Positions 62,359 to 64,000 of a DNA stretch of 64,000 nucleotides are shown here, piece after piece (positions within the stretch are counted from its first letter, which is position 1; every line of letters starts with the position of its first letter). This DNA comes from Candidatus Methanoperedens sp. BLZ2. Lineage in GTDB: Archaea; Halobacteriota; Methanosarcinia; Methanosarcinales; Methanoperedenaceae. The stretch is from the NCBI RefSeq assembly GCF_002487355.1, contig NZ_NTMG01000062.1, forward strand, positions 52,225 to 116,224, given 5' to 3'. The notes under the pieces were generated by a model. That model was not told the origin of the DNA. It saw only the letters and a program-made list of their open reading frames with translations, and did not search any database. Position numbers and translations under genes: made by a program.

Positions 62359-62993
62359 CTTTGAAAAAACTTGCGCTTCTTGGCGCGCACCACAAACCCC
62401 TGGAATTATCATCAATACAATTTGCAGCACACCTGGATTTGAGCCAGCAGACAGCAGCACGAAAACTCAAGGCTCTTGAAGAGGAAAAGCTCATCTCACG
62501 GCAGTTTTTGCCTGATGGGCAGTTGATCTCCATAACAAAAAATGGGATCGATGCGCTGCATAAGGAATTGTACGATTACACCGAGATATTTTCAGGGAAT
62601 GGAAGCATCAAAATCTTAAGTGGAAAGCTAATTACAGGGCTTGGGGAAGGACAATATTACATTTCACTTGAGGGCTACAGGACACAGTTCCTGGAAAAGC
62701 TGGGTTTTGACCCGTATCCTGGCACACTGAACATCAAACTTGATGCAAAAAGCATTGATCTTCGTAAGAAAATAACAGAAAGCATAAGTATCTCTGGTTT
62801 TACAGACCAGAACAGGACCTTCGGGAAAGGTTCATGCTTCAGGGTCAGGATTTGCGATATTGAAGGCGCCGTTATAACTCCTGAGCGAACCCATTATCCT
62901 GATGATATTATTGAAATAATAGCGCCTGTTAACCTGCGTGACCGCCTTGATCTGAAAGATGGCCATAATGTTAATGTGGAAGTGATAAAATGA
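62346..62993 (+). CDS. ribK: CTP-dependent riboflavin kinase with N-terminal winged helix
   Basis: The C-terminal ~125 residues (DUF120/RibK) contain GEGQYYISLEGYRTQFLEKL and DPYPGTLNIKLD and convert riboflavin to FMN with CTP instead of ATP, an archaeal trait. The N-terminal ~75 residues form a winged helix (QFAAHLDLSQQTAARKLKAL), so the enzyme may repress its own riboflavin genes, as known for archaeal RbkR. It overlaps ribB by four bases. I start at ATG 62346; GTG 62337 is possible. Confidence 0.9.
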   Translation: MDIRSLKKLALLGAHHKPLELSSIQFAAHLDLSQQTAARKLKALEEEKLISRQFLPDGQLISITKNGIDALHKELYDYTEIFSGNGSIKILSGKLITGLGEGQYYISLEGYRTQFLEKLGFDPYPGTLNIKLDAKSIDLRKKITESISISGFTDQNRTFGKGSCFRVRICDIEGAVITPERTHYPDDIIEIIAPVNLRDRLDLKDGHNVNVEVIK

Positions 62994-63658
62994 GTCTTGA
63001 TAGCGCAATCGATGCATTAAGAAATGGTAAAATGATACTTCTTTTTGATGCCGAGGACAGGGAAGGAGAAACGGATCTTGTGATCCCGGCTATATGTATA
63101 ACACCGTCTGATGTCGCTCTCATGCGCCGTGACGGCGGAGGGCTGATATGCGTCGCGATATATGGAAAAGCCGCAGACAGCCTGGGATTGCCTTTCATGT
63201 CAGATATTCTAAGAAGCGTCTCGAAAAATGGTCATAAATCCCTTATCAGTCTTGTGGAAAAGAAAGGGGATATCCCTTACGACTCCCGTTCATCTTTTTC
63301 ACTATGGGTTAACCACAGGGAAACTTTTACAGGCATAACCGATAACGATAGAGCCCTTACTATTAGAAAAGTCGGTGAAACAGTTGATAAGGTCATGAAA
63401 GGTGAAAAAATTGATTTCGGAGATGAATTCAGGTCCCCTGGCCATGTCGCGCTGCTTCGCGCGGCCGCAGGTCTCCTGACCGAGAGGCGCGGGCAGACCG
63501 AGCTGTCCATAGAACTTGCATTAAAAGCTGGTATTTCTCCCTCAATGGTAGTATGCGAGATGCTTGATGACAAAACAGGAAAAGCTCTCACGAAAGAAGA
63601 TGCCATCAAATATTCAAAAGAGAAAAATATGCCATTTATCGAAGGGAAAGATCTTTGA
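62990..63658 (+). CDS. ribB: 3,4-dihydroxy-2-butanone 4-phosphate synthase
   Basis: The 222-residue enzyme makes the four-carbon riboflavin precursor from ribulose 5-phosphate. Motifs are FDAEDREGETDLVIPA near residue 19, MRRDGGGLICVAI near 45, RSPGHVALLRAAAGLLTERR near 147 and the C-terminal ISPSMVVCEMLDD. It is cotranscribed with ribK, giving an FMN module. The stop codon is followed at once by the inferred right end of an IS200/IS605-type element. Confidence 0.93.
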   Translation: MSLDSAIDALRNGKMILLFDAEDREGETDLVIPAICITPSDVALMRRDGGGLICVAIYGKAADSLGLPFMSDILRSVSKNGHKSLISLVEKKGDIPYDSRSSFSLWVNHRETFTGITDNDRALTIRKVGETVDKVMKGEKIDFGDEFRSPGHVALLRAAAGLLTERRGQTELSIELALKAGISPSMVVCEMLDDKTGKALTKEDAIKYSKEKNMPFIEGKDL

Positions 63659-63663
63659 GTCAA

Positions 63664-64000
63664 TTACCCCCGAATAGAATTCGGAGGCATGTTTGATGCT
63701 CCCGAAAGAGGTTTATAACTATGTTCCATCTCAATTCCAATATTGGCTTTGACTTCATCACATGCTATAACAGGCTGATTGACAGCAGCCCTTGCAGCAA
63801 TATTGATAGCTGCAATGTGGTCAGCATGACCAGAGAAATCACACTTAACACACCTGAACGTATCCCGGTTTGGTCTATTTCGTCTTTCATTATGTCCACA
63901 GACAGGACAGGTATGAGAAGTTCCTCTGGGATTGACAAGAATAACCGACACACCCGAAAGAGTTGCCTTATACTCGATGAAACTTCTCATTTGCCTGAAT
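63664..64000 (-). mobile_element. tnpB: IS200/IS605-family tnpB, C-terminal part (5' end outside window)
   Basis: The frame runs off the right edge. It encodes the end of TnpB: RSFIEYKATLSGVSVILVNP, a zinc ribbon (CPVCG and CVKCD) and the final RuvC motif SGHADHIAAINIAARA with its catalytic aspartate. TnpB is an RNA-guided nuclease that promotes element survival; its guide RNA overlaps the 3' end of this gene. The zinc ligands and the aspartate are intact here. Whether the N-terminal half and the transposase tnpA are present cannot be seen. Confidence 0.88.
63670..63684. other. Subterminal hairpin at the element's right end
   Basis: CCGAAT-AGA-ATTCGG forms a perfect six-base stem with a three-base loop inside the last codons of tnpB. 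Such subterminal hairpins are the recognition sites of IS200/IS605 single-strand transposition. It lies a few bases from the ribB stop at 63658. Confidence 0.6.

Overview
The window looks like chromosome from a methane-metabolising euryarchaeon of the Methanosarcinales, most like the methanotrophic Candidatus Methanoperedens (ANME-2d) group. This is inferred from gene content, not from a marker-gene tree. Supporting genes are the methanogen-type seryl-tRNA synthetase, CofC (F420), MptG (tetrahydromethanopterin), a probable homoaconitase pair (coenzyme B), fibrillarin, uS15, Nog1, RNase P protein 4, a sarcinarray and a PGF-pre-PGF surface protein, and the remnant of a Methanosarcina-type S-layer gene. 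A multiheme cytochrome/cytochrome b pair, a UbiA/UbiD pair suggestive of menaquinone synthesis and a PhaE-like protein point to the methanotroph rather than a classical methanogen. Promoters are archaeal (TATA boxes about 25 bases before starts, several messages apparently leaderless).

Layout. 1-13.9 kb: conserved housekeeping: end of a leuB/aksF-type gene, flpA, serS2, cofC; a leftward rpsO-recJ-pcc1-MEKHLA operon; mptG with a methyltransferase; an FtsZ-family gene; a rhomboid protease with an AN1-like zinc finger; and a seven-haem cytochrome c with cytochrome b. 13.9-23.4 kb: an accessory island. Dead ends of an S-layer gene and a fetB-like permease lead into a type I restriction system (hsdM, hsdS, then an orphan antitoxin and an AAA/DUF4143 ATPase, then hsdR). 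Its intergenic DNA is packed with imperfect palindromes built of roughly 9-base repeats.

23.4-34.4 kb: leuC/leuD-type genes, two MFS carriers, then a compact six-gene operon: an ATP-dependent 2-hydroxyacyl-CoA dehydratase-type activase, two dehydratase-like iron-sulfur subunits interleaved with a complete NitT/TauT-type ABC importer, and a TusA-like remnant at its end. This is the best candidate for an undescribed system: an imported small molecule handled by a low-potential radical or double-cubane-type reductase. A conserved intergenic element of about 45 bases precedes three units in this stretch.

34.4-43.9 kb: a mixed region with an AAA/DUF234 ATPase, a PhaE-like protein with internal repeats, a J-domain protein, and much gene decay (metY pseudogene beside metW, an HTH gene with an in-frame UGA, a truncated DUF2099-like gene beside a NifX-like gene), then Nog1 and ThiDN. 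44-64 kb: cell-surface genes, threonine synthase and an Lrp/aminotransferase pair, YyaL, RNase P protein 4, UbiA, a GPN GTPase and UbiD, exonuclease VII (xseA/xseB), a bifunctional-nuclease-family protein, a presenilin-like protease, pheA, ribK/ribB, and the 3' part of an IS200/IS605-type tnpB at the right edge. I saw no tRNA, rRNA or CRISPR array.
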